Notes under the pieces: model-generated
Databases searched by the model: none
The model's input: the letters and a program-made list of their open reading frames with translations, nothing else
What the model was told of the DNA's origin: nothing
Assembly (NCBI GenBank): GCA_016841005.1
Contig: JAEORG010000392.1
Location: 1-28,213, forward strand
DNA from: Candidatus Thorarchaeota archaeon
Lineage (GTDB): Archaea; Asgardarchaeota; Thorarchaeia; Thorarchaeales; Thorarchaeaceae
Direction of reading: 5' to 3'
Length of the DNA: 28,213 nt
Shown: positions 1 to 5,804 of the stretch, piece by piece
Layout of the letters: each line of letters begins with the position of its first letter
How positions within the stretch are numbered: position 1 is the first letter of the stretch
Made by a program: the position numbers and the translations under genes

Positions 1-157
1 AGCATTAAGAAGAGTTCTAAATTCAAACTCTAAACTCCCCTCATATCGCTTCTTTCTGGATATAACGTTCTATGATTCTTCATAACCCTTCAACCAAGAA
101 CAAGATACGAAATAAAACGATGTCCCTTCAATGGAGATTTCATAAGCTAAAGAGCGA
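1..157. other. Left edge, no confident gene
   Basis: No convincing gene is visible. On the minus strand one frame reads open from an ATG at 210 to a TAG at 70 and then stays open to the window edge, so a single amber codon separates two short open stretches. The amino-acid composition is not clearly protein-like. It could be the remnant of a decayed gene or simply intergenic DNA. Confidence 0.3.
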
Positions 158-283
158 CTATTTTGCATGAACTTTTGGTTTGATACGAATCTCAACCATG
201 CTAAGATCATCTAGTCGCGCAGCATCCTCCCGGTATCTGATTCGAGTCAAATACGCGCGCGTATAGAGTCTTGTAGCCTTCAT
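158..283 (-). CDS. Possible small leaderless basic protein (41 aa)
   Basis: This short reading frame starts at ATG 283 and ends at TAG 158. It encodes a 41-residue basic protein rich in Arg, Lys and Leu, ending IKPKVHAK. No ribosome binding site is visible, but a TATA-like box sits at the right distance for leaderless transcription. A longer overlapping minus-strand frame (389 to 207) has a Cys-Cys-rich end and looks less protein-like. No family is recognised. The main alternative is a chance ORF in intergenic DNA; only conservation in relatives could decide. Confidence 0.28.
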   Translation of the reverse strand: MKATRLYTRAYLTRIRYREDAARLDDLSMVEIRIKPKVHAK

Positions 284-304
284 CCCGACTATGTATTATG
301 TGTG

Positions 305-314
305 TAATATATAA
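305..314 (-). promoter_or_regulatory. Candidate TATA box for the 41-aa ORF
   Basis: Read on the minus strand the sequence is TTATATATTA. Its centre lies 26-27 nt upstream of the ATG at 283, the spacing expected between an archaeal TATA box and a transcription start, so the ORF would be leaderless. The match is by eye only. Confidence 0.35.
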
Positions 315-444
315 CTTCCACAGTTTATCTTCAGAGAATAGCTGAACTTCGATGCTTGTTGGCGCCATTGGTTGACGAAAAATAGGCAATCTTTACGATT
401 CAAAGGTAATGATGTATCATTCTTCGATAAAAACCGAGTTAAGC

Positions 445-451
445 TTTATAT
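445..451 (+). promoter_or_regulatory. Candidate TATA box for the 64-aa zinc protein gene
   Basis: TTTATAT in the context AAGCTTTATATG resembles an archaeal TATA element. A start of transcription would be expected near 475, giving a leader of roughly 90 nt before the gene at 567. That leader includes the GC-rich folded segment at 513-552. Confidence 0.35.
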
Positions 452-512
452 GCGTTCAAGGAATCGAACGAATTGTGACCCGTTCTTTCTATAATTTCTA
501 CGTTGTTATGGG

Positions 513-552
513 TGGCCTAGGCTAGGTCTCACGCCCTTTGGGGCAGAGGCCA
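513..552 (+). promoter_or_regulatory. GC-rich stem-loop in the leader of the zinc-protein gene
   Basis: TGGCCT (513-518) can pair perfectly with AGGCCA (547-552). Inside, GCCC (533-536) pairs with GGGC (541-544) around a TTTG loop. The segment is much richer in GC than the DNA upstream of it and ends 14 nt before the TTG start at 567, so it could be a cis-acting leader structure. It does not fold as a tRNA (no T-arm, no acceptor stem). Function is unknown. Confidence 0.3.
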
Positions 553-566
553 GGTCAGTTATTGAA

Positions 567-761
567 TTGGCTCACAAGAAAGGCCGTGGAGGCCAGAAGA
601 AAAGCAGAGTGCGTGAAGTCGGTGGTGCTCACTATCCTCACAGGATGGAGCGCTGCACCGTAAATATCGCTCCTAACTGCAAGGGCTGGGTTAACGGTAA
701 CACCATGCCCACCCCAGGTGTCTGCAAGCGATGCTGGCAGGCACTCAGATCTCGCGAGTAA
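567..761 (+). CDS. Small Lys/Arg-rich putative zinc-binding protein (64 aa)
   Basis: The 64-residue product starts at a TTG codon; no ATG or GTG is available in frame between it and the upstream in-frame stop. The N-terminus is strongly basic (KKGRGGQKKSRVR), as in nucleic-acid-binding or ribosome-associated proteins. Four cysteines follow: C30 and C38, then a CxxC pair at C53/C56, a pattern that could hold one zinc ion. I do not recognise a named family. It stands alone, with its own candidate promoter upstream and a hairpin plus T-rich tract downstream. The composition and clean boundaries make it a believable gene; the role is unknown. Confidence 0.6.
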   Translation: MAHKKGRGGQKKSRVREVGGAHYPHRMERCTVNIAPNCKGWVNGNTMPTPGVCKRCWQALRSRE

Positions 762-793
762 GGGGGTCATCCCCTTCTCATTGTTTTTATTTC
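760..793 (+). terminator. Hairpin plus T-rich tract between convergent genes
   Basis: AAGGGG (760-765) pairs with CCCCTT (771-776) around GTCAT, starting inside the stop codon of the small zinc protein and followed by TTGTTTTTATTT. It lies between that gene and the converging tetR-type gene ending at 787, and can serve as a terminator for the plus-strand gene. Archaeal termination depends mainly on the T-tract. Confidence 0.5.
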
Positions 794-1449
794 GTCAGTG
801 TTTTGATTCCACCATCAATGATGTCCATTATAAGATCCAACTGTTTTTCTGTTTCACTCGGTGAAAGAGAACCAATCTCCTCTCGGATAATTAATTCTGA
901 AGCCATACCACTTACAAGATTGCTCAGAGCATTTGCTATTTCAAGGTGAGATATCTTGCCCCGTAAATCATTTTCGCCAATGGTGCCCTGAATGGCTTTC
1001 ATGAGGACGCCGAAAATTCGAAGCTGTTGAATTCTGAACTCTGATTCACTCTCAGACAATTTTTCATTGTCCTCTTCTTTTTTCATTATCTGAACCAATG
1101 AAGGTCTGAGGACCTTGTCATCGATTATTATCGCATAACCAGGATGCTCTTTGATGAATCTGGCAAAACCCTTGGAAAGACTCTTCACTTCCCATTTCTT
1201 AATGGTTTCATCAAATGTATCAGCCCATGTCTTGAATGCAAGGGCTGCAACAGCTAGATAGAGGTCTTCCTTCGTGGAGAAATAGTTGTAGACCGTGACC
1301 TTGCTAAAACCCGCCTTCTCTGCTATCTCATCCATGGTTGTATTATTGTACCCATTTTCTAGGAACAGACTGTTTGCTGCGGCGATGATATCGCCTCTCC
1401 GCAATGCTCTCTCACGGTTAGTCCTTTTTTGACGAGGTGATTCGGTCAC
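787..1449 (-). CDS. TetR/AcrR family transcriptional regulator
   Basis: This 220-aa protein has the usual TetR size. Residues ~14-62 form the DNA-binding domain: IIAAANSLFLENGYNNTT, then the helix-turn-helix MDEIAEKAGFSKVTVYNYF and the family-typical STKEDLY. The remaining ~150 residues are helical and variable, as expected for the ligand-binding and dimerisation half. The start is GTG at 1449, supported by a strong ribosome binding site (TGGAGGT, minus strand, 1456-1462). It is the last gene of a flavodoxin - membrane protein - regulator set, so it probably controls its own operon through the repeated motif at 2210-2242. The inducer cannot be told from sequence. Confidence 0.9.
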   Translation of the reverse strand: MTESPRQKRTNRERALRRGDIIAAANSLFLENGYNNTTMDEIAEKAGFSKVTVYNYFSTKEDLYLAVAALAFKTWADTFDETIKKWEVKSLSKGFARFIKEHPGYAIIIDDKVLRPSLVQIMKKEEDNEKLSESESEFRIQQLRIFGVLMKAIQGTIGENDLRGKISHLEIANALSNLVSGMASELIIREEIGSLSPSETEKQLDLIMDIIDGGIKTLTK

Positions 1450-1489
1450 ATAATTACCTCCAAGAAAAAGAAAGAAGAGTAGGTGATGA

Positions 1490-1684
1490 CTATTGTGGTT
1501 GCCTGATAAGGCGCAATATCACTAATAATGTGAAGAAAATAGTGACACCACCTACCATTACATGGAATGCTATGCCATCGGATGTTAATTGACCAGGTAC
1601 TTGCCATAGCCACAGACCACAGACTGCGGTTGAGAATATTCCAAGGACTGTCATAAATACTAGAAACAGATTGATTTTATTCAT
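1490..1684 (-). CDS. Small two-helix membrane protein (64 aa)
   Basis: The protein is almost entirely two hydrophobic segments, at about residues 5-27 and 39-60, joined by a short polar loop (QVPGQLTSDGIAFH). The C-terminus is positively charged (RLIRQPQ). It starts 3 nt after the end of the flavodoxin gene and is followed 40 nt later by the TetR-type gene, so it is very probably translated as part of that operon. No family is recognised. A role as a membrane partner or anchor for the flavodoxin is possible but only suggested by position. Confidence 0.6.
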   Translation of the reverse strand: MNKINLFLVFMTVLGIFSTAVCGLWLWQVPGQLTSDGIAFHVMVGGVTIFFTLLVILRLIRQPQ

Positions 1685-1687
1685 TTT

Positions 1688-2197
1688 TTACACCAATTGT
1701 ATTGCACTAGTCAATATCTTTCCAGCATCAGTTGTCCAAGACACAATGATATCTCGGTCCCAGTTGTCCAAGGTCGTATTTCCGAAGAAGATCATCCTAC
1801 CCCCAAATGCACGTTTTGCGAAAGGGTCTATCGAATACTTGGAAACAACCTCATCAATATACTTAGACTCATGTATTTGGTAGGTCTTCCAGTCTTCTTT
1901 CAGCTCAGCCTCTCTACATGTAGCGGCCGCTGACACGAATATGGCAATCATAGTATCACCGAAATCAGATCTCAGAAACTCCTTTGCTTCTTTTGTCCAT
2001 CTACCTACAGCAATTCCCGAACCGATGAACACCGCATTATATAGACGAAGATTCATCTTCTTTACGAGATGTTTGTCACGTTTGAGATCAACAACATCTA
2101 CGTCAAATGAGTATTCATCGCGAAGGGTTTCTGCAATCACCTGAGCGGTTTCTGCAGTGGCTCCCTTTCGAGTTCCATAAGCTATCAATACTTTCAT
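1688..2197 (-). CDS. Flavodoxin-domain protein (HemG-like)
   Basis: A 169-aa single-domain flavodoxin. The N-terminus MKVLIAYGTRKGATAETA is the classic beta-strand plus FMN-phosphate loop (YGTRKGAT, residues 7-14). The central IGSGIAVGRWTKEAKEFL resembles the FMN ring-binding loop of the flavodoxin/protoporphyrinogen oxidase (HemG) group. It would be a cytoplasmic FMN electron carrier or flavin-linked reductase. It is first in an operon with a small membrane protein and a TetR regulator. A weak ribosome binding site (AGGA, 12 nt upstream) precedes the ATG. No haem genes are in the window, so a protoporphyrinogen oxidase role is not supported; a stress or detoxification redox role under TetR control is equally possible. 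Confidence 0.85.
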   Translation of the reverse strand: MKVLIAYGTRKGATAETAQVIAETLRDEYSFDVDVVDLKRDKHLVKKMNLRLYNAVFIGSGIAVGRWTKEAKEFLRSDFGDTMIAIFVSAAATCREAELKEDWKTYQIHESKYIDEVVSKYSIDPFAKRAFGGRMIFFGNTTLDNWDRDIIVSWTTDAGKILTSAIQLV

Positions 2198-2209
2198 TGT
2201 CTTTAGTTC

Positions 2210-2242
2210 CTGTACTTTAAGTATATTAACTGTACTCTAAGT
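2210..2242 (-). promoter_or_regulatory. Twin operator-like repeats upstream of the flavodoxin operon
   Basis: The 13-base motif CTGTACTTTAAGT (2210-2222) recurs as CTGTACTCTAAGT (2230-2242), exactly 20 bp apart (two helical turns) and differing at one base. The first copy contains the palindrome TACTTTAAGTA. The second lies within the inverted repeat TTAACT-N8-AGTTAA (2227-2246). Both sit between A/T-rich TATA-like sequence (about 2245-2272) and the flavodoxin ATG at 2197, where a bound repressor would block transcription. The TetR protein of the same operon is the natural candidate. Confidence 0.5.
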
Positions 2243-2332
2243 TAAATTATTATACTAATAGTTAATAAATCTTCTTCTTAATGCATGCTAGGCTTGCCTT
2301 GAAAGTGAATGATTCTGAATTTTCTAATTAGG

Positions 2333-2857
2333 CTAGGATTCTCTAAAGAGTTCCAAATAGTCCGTATCGACGAATTGGCCGTTGATGTAGTGCTTCTTAT
2401 GAGCAGTACCATAATACTTGAACCCGATTTTCTCATAGACATGCTTGGCACGAGGATTATGAGAATGTACACCTAATTCCAAGCGTCTTAGATTGAGATG
2501 TTTCCAAGCAAAATCAATCAGTAGATTCATAGCTTCGCTTCCATATCCTTTGTTCCAATTCTGCTCCTCATAGACTGCGATTGCTAGCTCTGCTGATCTG
2601 GAAAGCCAATCAATCTGATAGACAACTAATGACCCAATCATCTTACCCTCAGGTAATTTTTCAATTGCAAAATTGTATCCCTGTCGCTTCTTGATTGATT
2701 CGCTTACGGATAGAATCCAATCTCTCTGCATATTCCGTGTCGTGGGCATGAAGCTTCCTAACAAAGTTCGCATCGCTATATTGTTGACATGCTCCATCAT
2801 ATAGTCTAGATGGTGCTCTTCGATTGGCACTAGCTGAACTTTCGAACCTACAAGCAA
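2333..2857 (-). CDS. GNAT acetyltransferase, RimJ/RimL type (copy 1)
   Basis: A 174-aa protein with the Acetyltransf_3 (RimJ/RimL-like) pattern. It has an N-terminal substrate region, a central strand NFAIEKLPEGKMIGSLVVY (residues 62-80), and the acetyl-CoA pyrophosphate-binding loop WNKGYGSEA (101-109). The typical closing block NLRRLELGVHSHNPRAKHVYEKIGF follows (122-146). It would transfer an acetyl group from acetyl-CoA to an amine on a protein N-terminus or small molecule. The start is TTG at 2857, chosen for the strong site GAGGTG five bases upstream. It lies 15 nt behind the QueG-like gene, as one operon. It is over half identical by eye to the protein at 3807-4334. The substrate is unknown. 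Confidence 0.85.
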   Translation of the reverse strand: MLVGSKVQLVPIEEHHLDYMMEHVNNIAMRTLLGSFMPTTRNMQRDWILSVSESIKKRQGYNFAIEKLPEGKMIGSLVVYQIDWLSRSAELAIAVYEEQNWNKGYGSEAMNLLIDFAWKHLNLRRLELGVHSHNPRAKHVYEKIGFKYYGTAHKKHYINGQFVDTDYLELFRES

Positions 2858-2872
2858 TTCAACACCTCATAT

Positions 2873-3613
2873 TCAGTTTCTATTTCCTAGTGGGCATATA
2901 TTGACACATATGCTACAGTCAATGAAACTGTTGGAAGTAGGTCTTTTGATGTAAGTCTTTGCTTTCTCTCTTACTTCTTCAGGTACATCTATAGAGCATG
3001 GGCTTTCTGCAGAGTAGGTCATACACCGTTGATGTGTTAATTTATACGGTTCCAGAGCACCAGTTGGACACACATCTACGCATTTCTGACAATCGCCGCA
3101 TACGTCATCATCATATGATTTGTCAATATCCAGATCAGCTTCTGTCAGTATACCAACTATCATAACTCGAGGTCCCTTCAATGGATGGATGAAAAGAGTA
3201 TTCTTACCTTGGGCACCTAGTCCACTTGCTACTGCAGTTGTCTTCAATGGAATTGAGTAAGTAATTTTTGATCGGTATCCTTTCTCCTGCAAATATTCTA
3301 CAACATTCTGTGCTTTTCTTCTCATTATTTCATACCCGACATAGTAACTCTCGAATTTCTCGCCTGGTGGATGCATTCCATATCCTTTCCATTCAGATGG
3401 GTAAATTGAGAGATTGAATGAATTATCCCACACTTCCTGAATCATAATGATGATGGACTTTGTGATTGGAAATTCTTCTACTGGTCTACTCATCTTCCGA
3501 ATTTTACCAATCCAATCATAGTACAGATGATCTACTGATTCTGGGTTTGTAATTCCACAATCAATGAATCCTATCTCTCTCACAAATTTCTTTAAATCAC
3601 TTGTTAGAGTCAT
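2873..3613 (-). CDS. QueG-like double [4Fe-4S] cluster protein
   Basis: A 246-aa iron-sulfur protein. Residues 172-182 hold CxxCxxCxxxCP (CGDCQKCVDVCP). C197 followed by CSICVNICP (C233, C236, C240) can complete a second cluster. The segment VASGLGAQGKNTLFIHP (128-144) matches the GxxGKNTL block seen before the clusters in epoxyqueuosine reductase QueG and reductive-dehalogenase-type proteins. It is shorter than QueG (about 350-380 aa) because it lacks the C-terminal HEAT-like extension, so a queuosine role is not assured. Such proteins are common in anaerobic archaea with unknown substrates. It is the first gene of a pair with the downstream GNAT enzyme. The start ATG at 3613 has only a weak ribosome site but an A/T-rich element about 27 bp upstream. 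Confidence 0.8.
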   Translation of the reverse strand: MTLTSDLKKFVREIGFIDCGITNPESVDHLYYDWIGKIRKMSRPVEEFPITKSIIIMIQEVWDNSFNLSIYPSEWKGYGMHPPGEKFESYYVGYEIMRRKAQNVVEYLQEKGYRSKITYSIPLKTTAVASGLGAQGKNTLFIHPLKGPRVMIVGILTEADLDIDKSYDDDVCGDCQKCVDVCPTGALEPYKLTHQRCMTYSAESPCSIDVPEEVREKAKTYIKRPTSNSFIDCSICVNICPLGNRN

Positions 3614-3674
3614 CGCAATCGACCTTGCATTTTATTATTGGTTCGCGATTCTAATCTACAGTACTTGGGTTTTT

Positions 3675-3692
3675 GACCGTCATATGACGGTC
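3675..3692. promoter_or_regulatory. Perfect 18-bp palindrome in a divergent intergenic region
   Basis: GACCGTCATATGACGGTC is its own reverse complement with no mismatch. It lies in the 193-bp region between the QueG-like gene (minus, start 3613) and the second GNAT gene (plus, start 3807), a position typical of an operator for a dimeric regulator. No regulator gene is adjacent. A run of T precedes it on the plus strand. Confidence 0.45.
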
Positions 3693-3806
3693 CAATGATT
3701 CCACTCTCAAACTCTGTATGAACAACTGAATGTGTGAAAAAAGATTCTTGACAAGTTAGCCTCAAGATTCAAATTAATGGCTGAGATTAGAAACTTGTGA
3801 TTCACA

Positions 3807-4334
3807 ATGCTGGTTGGAAAAAAGATTCATCTCGTTCCACTAGAGGTGGATAAGCACTTAGATCACATCATGGAACACTTCAATGATACCGAAATGCGGC
3901 TATTCCTTGGTGGCTATATCCCCGTCACACGAAATGCCGAGAGAGAATGGATTGAAGCAACAGAAGAAAAGATGAAGAAGCGAGTCGAATTCACATTTGC
4001 GATTGAGAAACTACCAGAAGAAGAAATGATTGGATCATGTGGTTTACACGACATTGATTGGTTCTCTCGTAGCTGCACACTTGGGATTGCATTGTATCCA
4101 AAGAAAAACTGGGAGCAGGGATTCGGAACTGAAGCACTTCAACTATTGATTGATTTTGGATGGATGCATCTGAATCTGAGAAGAATTGAATTGGGCGTGC
4201 ATGCCCATAACCCTCGAGCCAAGCATGTCTATGAAAAACTTGGATTCAAGCTCTATGGAACTGCTCACCAGAAATACTACATTGGTGGGAAAAATACAGA
4301 TACGCACTACATGGAATTATTCAGAGACCAGTAA
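3807..4334 (+). CDS. GNAT acetyltransferase, RimJ/RimL type (copy 2)
   Basis: A 175-aa paralogue of the enzyme at 2333-2857, with the same block order. It shares the N-terminus MLVGKKIHLVPLE, the strand FAIEKLPEEEMIGSCGLHDI, and the acetyl-CoA loop WEQGFGTEA near residues 102-110. The C-terminal block RRIELGVHAHNPRAKHVYEKL is nearly identical to copy 1. No strong ribosome binding site precedes the ATG (only GTGA 8-9 nt upstream), so the mRNA may have a short leader. Its stop codon abuts, with no base between, the stop of the converging radical SAM gene. Duplication around the QueG-like gene is likely. Substrate unknown. Confidence 0.85.
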   Translation: MLVGKKIHLVPLEVDKHLDHIMEHFNDTEMRLFLGGYIPVTRNAEREWIEATEEKMKKRVEFTFAIEKLPEEEMIGSCGLHDIDWFSRSCTLGIALYPKKNWEQGFGTEALQLLIDFGWMHLNLRRIELGVHAHNPRAKHVYEKLGFKLYGTAHQKYYIGGKNTDTHYMELFRDQ

Positions 4335-5468
4335 TTAGATGAATTGTTGCATCAACTGGCTGGTAATATTCTCTATATTATCTGGGGAGATGCCTCGTGA
4401 ATCATATATCTTCTTCACACGCATCATCTTCTCAGAATTCTGCAAGTCCTTTAATCCCTGAAAAATGCCAATTCTTCTACCCAACTGGTATTGCGTTTGA
4501 GTCACAGGATCCAAATCTAGAAATTGGTCAATTATTTTCAAGATTCTTTTCTTGGCTTCAGGGAGCTGACCATCAATCTCAGGAATTAGGTTTAGAATAT
4601 GATCACTGACTATTTTTGTGTTCATTACCTCTAGATTTTCGACGAAGAGTCGTAATTCTCTAACAACATCCATATCACTGCATCTCTCAAAATTCTCAAA
4701 GAGCGCCTTGCCATCAGGTAATGCAAGTTGACGAAGTCTAATGAAATCTGGATTAATCTCGTTTAAGGTATCTGCAGACTCTAGAGCATGTTCATCTGAA
4801 TATTTCTTACCGCCTAATCCTGGTATCAGGTACTCTGAAAGTTCCATACCTGCTTCCTTCACTTTCAGTCCCGCGGAAATGTGAATCTTCTTACTTGCTC
4901 CTTTTCTGACTCTTTTGAGAATATCATCAGAACCAGATTCTAGCCCAATGTGGATTCGATTGAGCCCTGCATTAGCAATTGCTTTGAGGTCTGTATCATC
5001 AATTTTCGCAATTGTACTTGACCTCGCATATGATGTGATTCTCTCAATTGAAGGGAACCTATTTCGGAGATGGTCTAGAATGTCAATAATATCCTTCGGG
5101 GGAATGATTAAGCTATCTGCATCTTGAAGGAAAATCGATTGCATTCCATTGCGATACCATAATAGTGCAGATCTATAGGCATGTGGGTCTAGGGAATAAG
5201 TATGATCACTCAAGTTCATGATGTCTTCTTCTGATTTAGTTCCCTTGAGCTGTTCTACGTAACGCCAGATTGAATCAATATCCTTCTTAATGTGCTCAAC
5301 AGGTCGGGTTGAAAACTCTCTATCTTTATAGACTGGACAAAATGTGCATCGATTCCAGTGACAGTTTCTTGTGATGCGGATAAGAAGACTAAATGCCTCG
5401 CTAGGTGGTCGTATCGGACCTAACTCAAAACCCCAATATTCCATCTTTCCATCACGCTCATTACTCAA
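4335..5468 (-). CDS. Radical SAM protein with CX4CX2C cluster
   Basis: A 377-aa radical SAM enzyme. The iron-sulfur motif is NCHWNRCTFCPVYK with C36, C41 and C44, spaced CX4CX2C rather than the common CX3CX2C. This CxWNRCxFC form occurs in a broad Elp3/HemN-like group of archaeal and bacterial proteins. Later features fit the partial TIM barrel: IHIGLESGSDDILKRVRKG (SAM-ribose region) and LIPGLGGKKYSDEHALESADTL. The reaction is unknown. The frame begins with TTG at 5468 inside the stop of the upstream gene (TTGA overlap), implying translational coupling; an internal ATG at 5444 (residue 9) is an alternative start. There is no B12-binding domain. Confidence 0.85.
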   Translation of the reverse strand: MSNERDGKMEYWGFELGPIRPPSEAFSLLIRITRNCHWNRCTFCPVYKDREFSTRPVEHIKKDIDSIWRYVEQLKGTKSEEDIMNLSDHTYSLDPHAYRSALLWYRNGMQSIFLQDADSLIIPPKDIIDILDHLRNRFPSIERITSYARSSTIAKIDDTDLKAIANAGLNRIHIGLESGSDDILKRVRKGASKKIHISAGLKVKEAGMELSEYLIPGLGGKKYSDEHALESADTLNEINPDFIRLRQLALPDGKALFENFERCSDMDVVRELRLFVENLEVMNTKIVSDHILNLIPEIDGQLPEAKKRILKIIDQFLDLDPVTQTQYQLGRRIGIFQGLKDLQNSEKMMRVKKIYDSRGISPDNIENITSQLMQQFI

Positions 5469-5677
5469 ACAAAGTTCAAGAAATATATGTGGGTCAGTTT
5501 GTCTAATACCTCAGGATTCTTTGTAGAATCCCTCAAACATTCCATGAAATCTTTGGACTCCAATCTTGATGTGTTAATACAATCCTGTAAAAGTTCCATT
5601 GCATCCTCATATTGTCTTTTATTTAACAGAACTTCAACCTTGGTTATATTTGATGCCACTTCCGCTATGGCCATCAT
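5465..5677 (-). CDS. Small helical protein coupled to the radical SAM gene
   Basis: A 70-aa protein predicted to be almost all alpha-helical, with a TPR-like flavour: ITKVEVLLNKRQYEDAMELL followed by further amphipathic helices. No named family is recognised. Its stop TGA overlaps the start TTG of the radical SAM gene (sequence TTGA), a classic coupling arrangement, so the two products probably act together, for instance with this one as a substrate carrier or partner. No cysteine-rich or precursor-peptide C-terminus is obvious (it ends HIYFLNFV). The start is the first of two adjacent ATG codons. Confidence 0.55.
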   Translation of the reverse strand: MMAIAEVASNITKVEVLLNKRQYEDAMELLQDCINTSRLESKDFMECLRDSTKNPEVLDKLTHIYFLNFV

Positions 5678-5749
5678 AAAAATCTCGGATGCACATTGTT
5701 AACTCCTTTGATATTCATATGTATGGTGAAAGACGTCTAGAGGGCAAAC

Positions 5750-5793
5750 ATTTTATCGTCCAATTCGATTCGCCGTTACCATCACTCGCGGAG
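5750..5793 (+). promoter_or_regulatory. Probable promoter and ribosome site of the hdr operon
   Basis: ATTTTAT (5750-5756) is the best TATA-like element upstream of the double-HdrA gene. It predicts a transcript start near 5780 and a leader of about 25 nt. GGAG at 5790-5793 lies 11 nt before the ATG at 5805, a slightly long but usable spacing. AGGA directly abutting the ATG is too close to act. Confidence 0.3.
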
Positions 5794-5804
5794 CGAATTC
5801 AGGA

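Noticed and set aside
70..210. 46-codon minus-strand frame overlapping the previous one by ATGA, with more open sequence after its TAG (possible amber read-through)
   Set aside because: Composition is not clearly protein-like, there is no recognisable domain, and nothing supports pyrrolysine use in this window.
453..470. CGTTC...GAACG hairpin whose reverse strand contains GTTCGATTCC, like a tRNA T-arm
   Set aside because: No acceptor, D-arm or anticodon arm can be formed around it; the T-loop bases would fall partly in the stem.
555..770. Minus-strand 71-codon frame opposite the small zinc-protein gene
   Set aside because: It overlaps the better-supported plus-strand gene completely and has no ribosome site or promoter.
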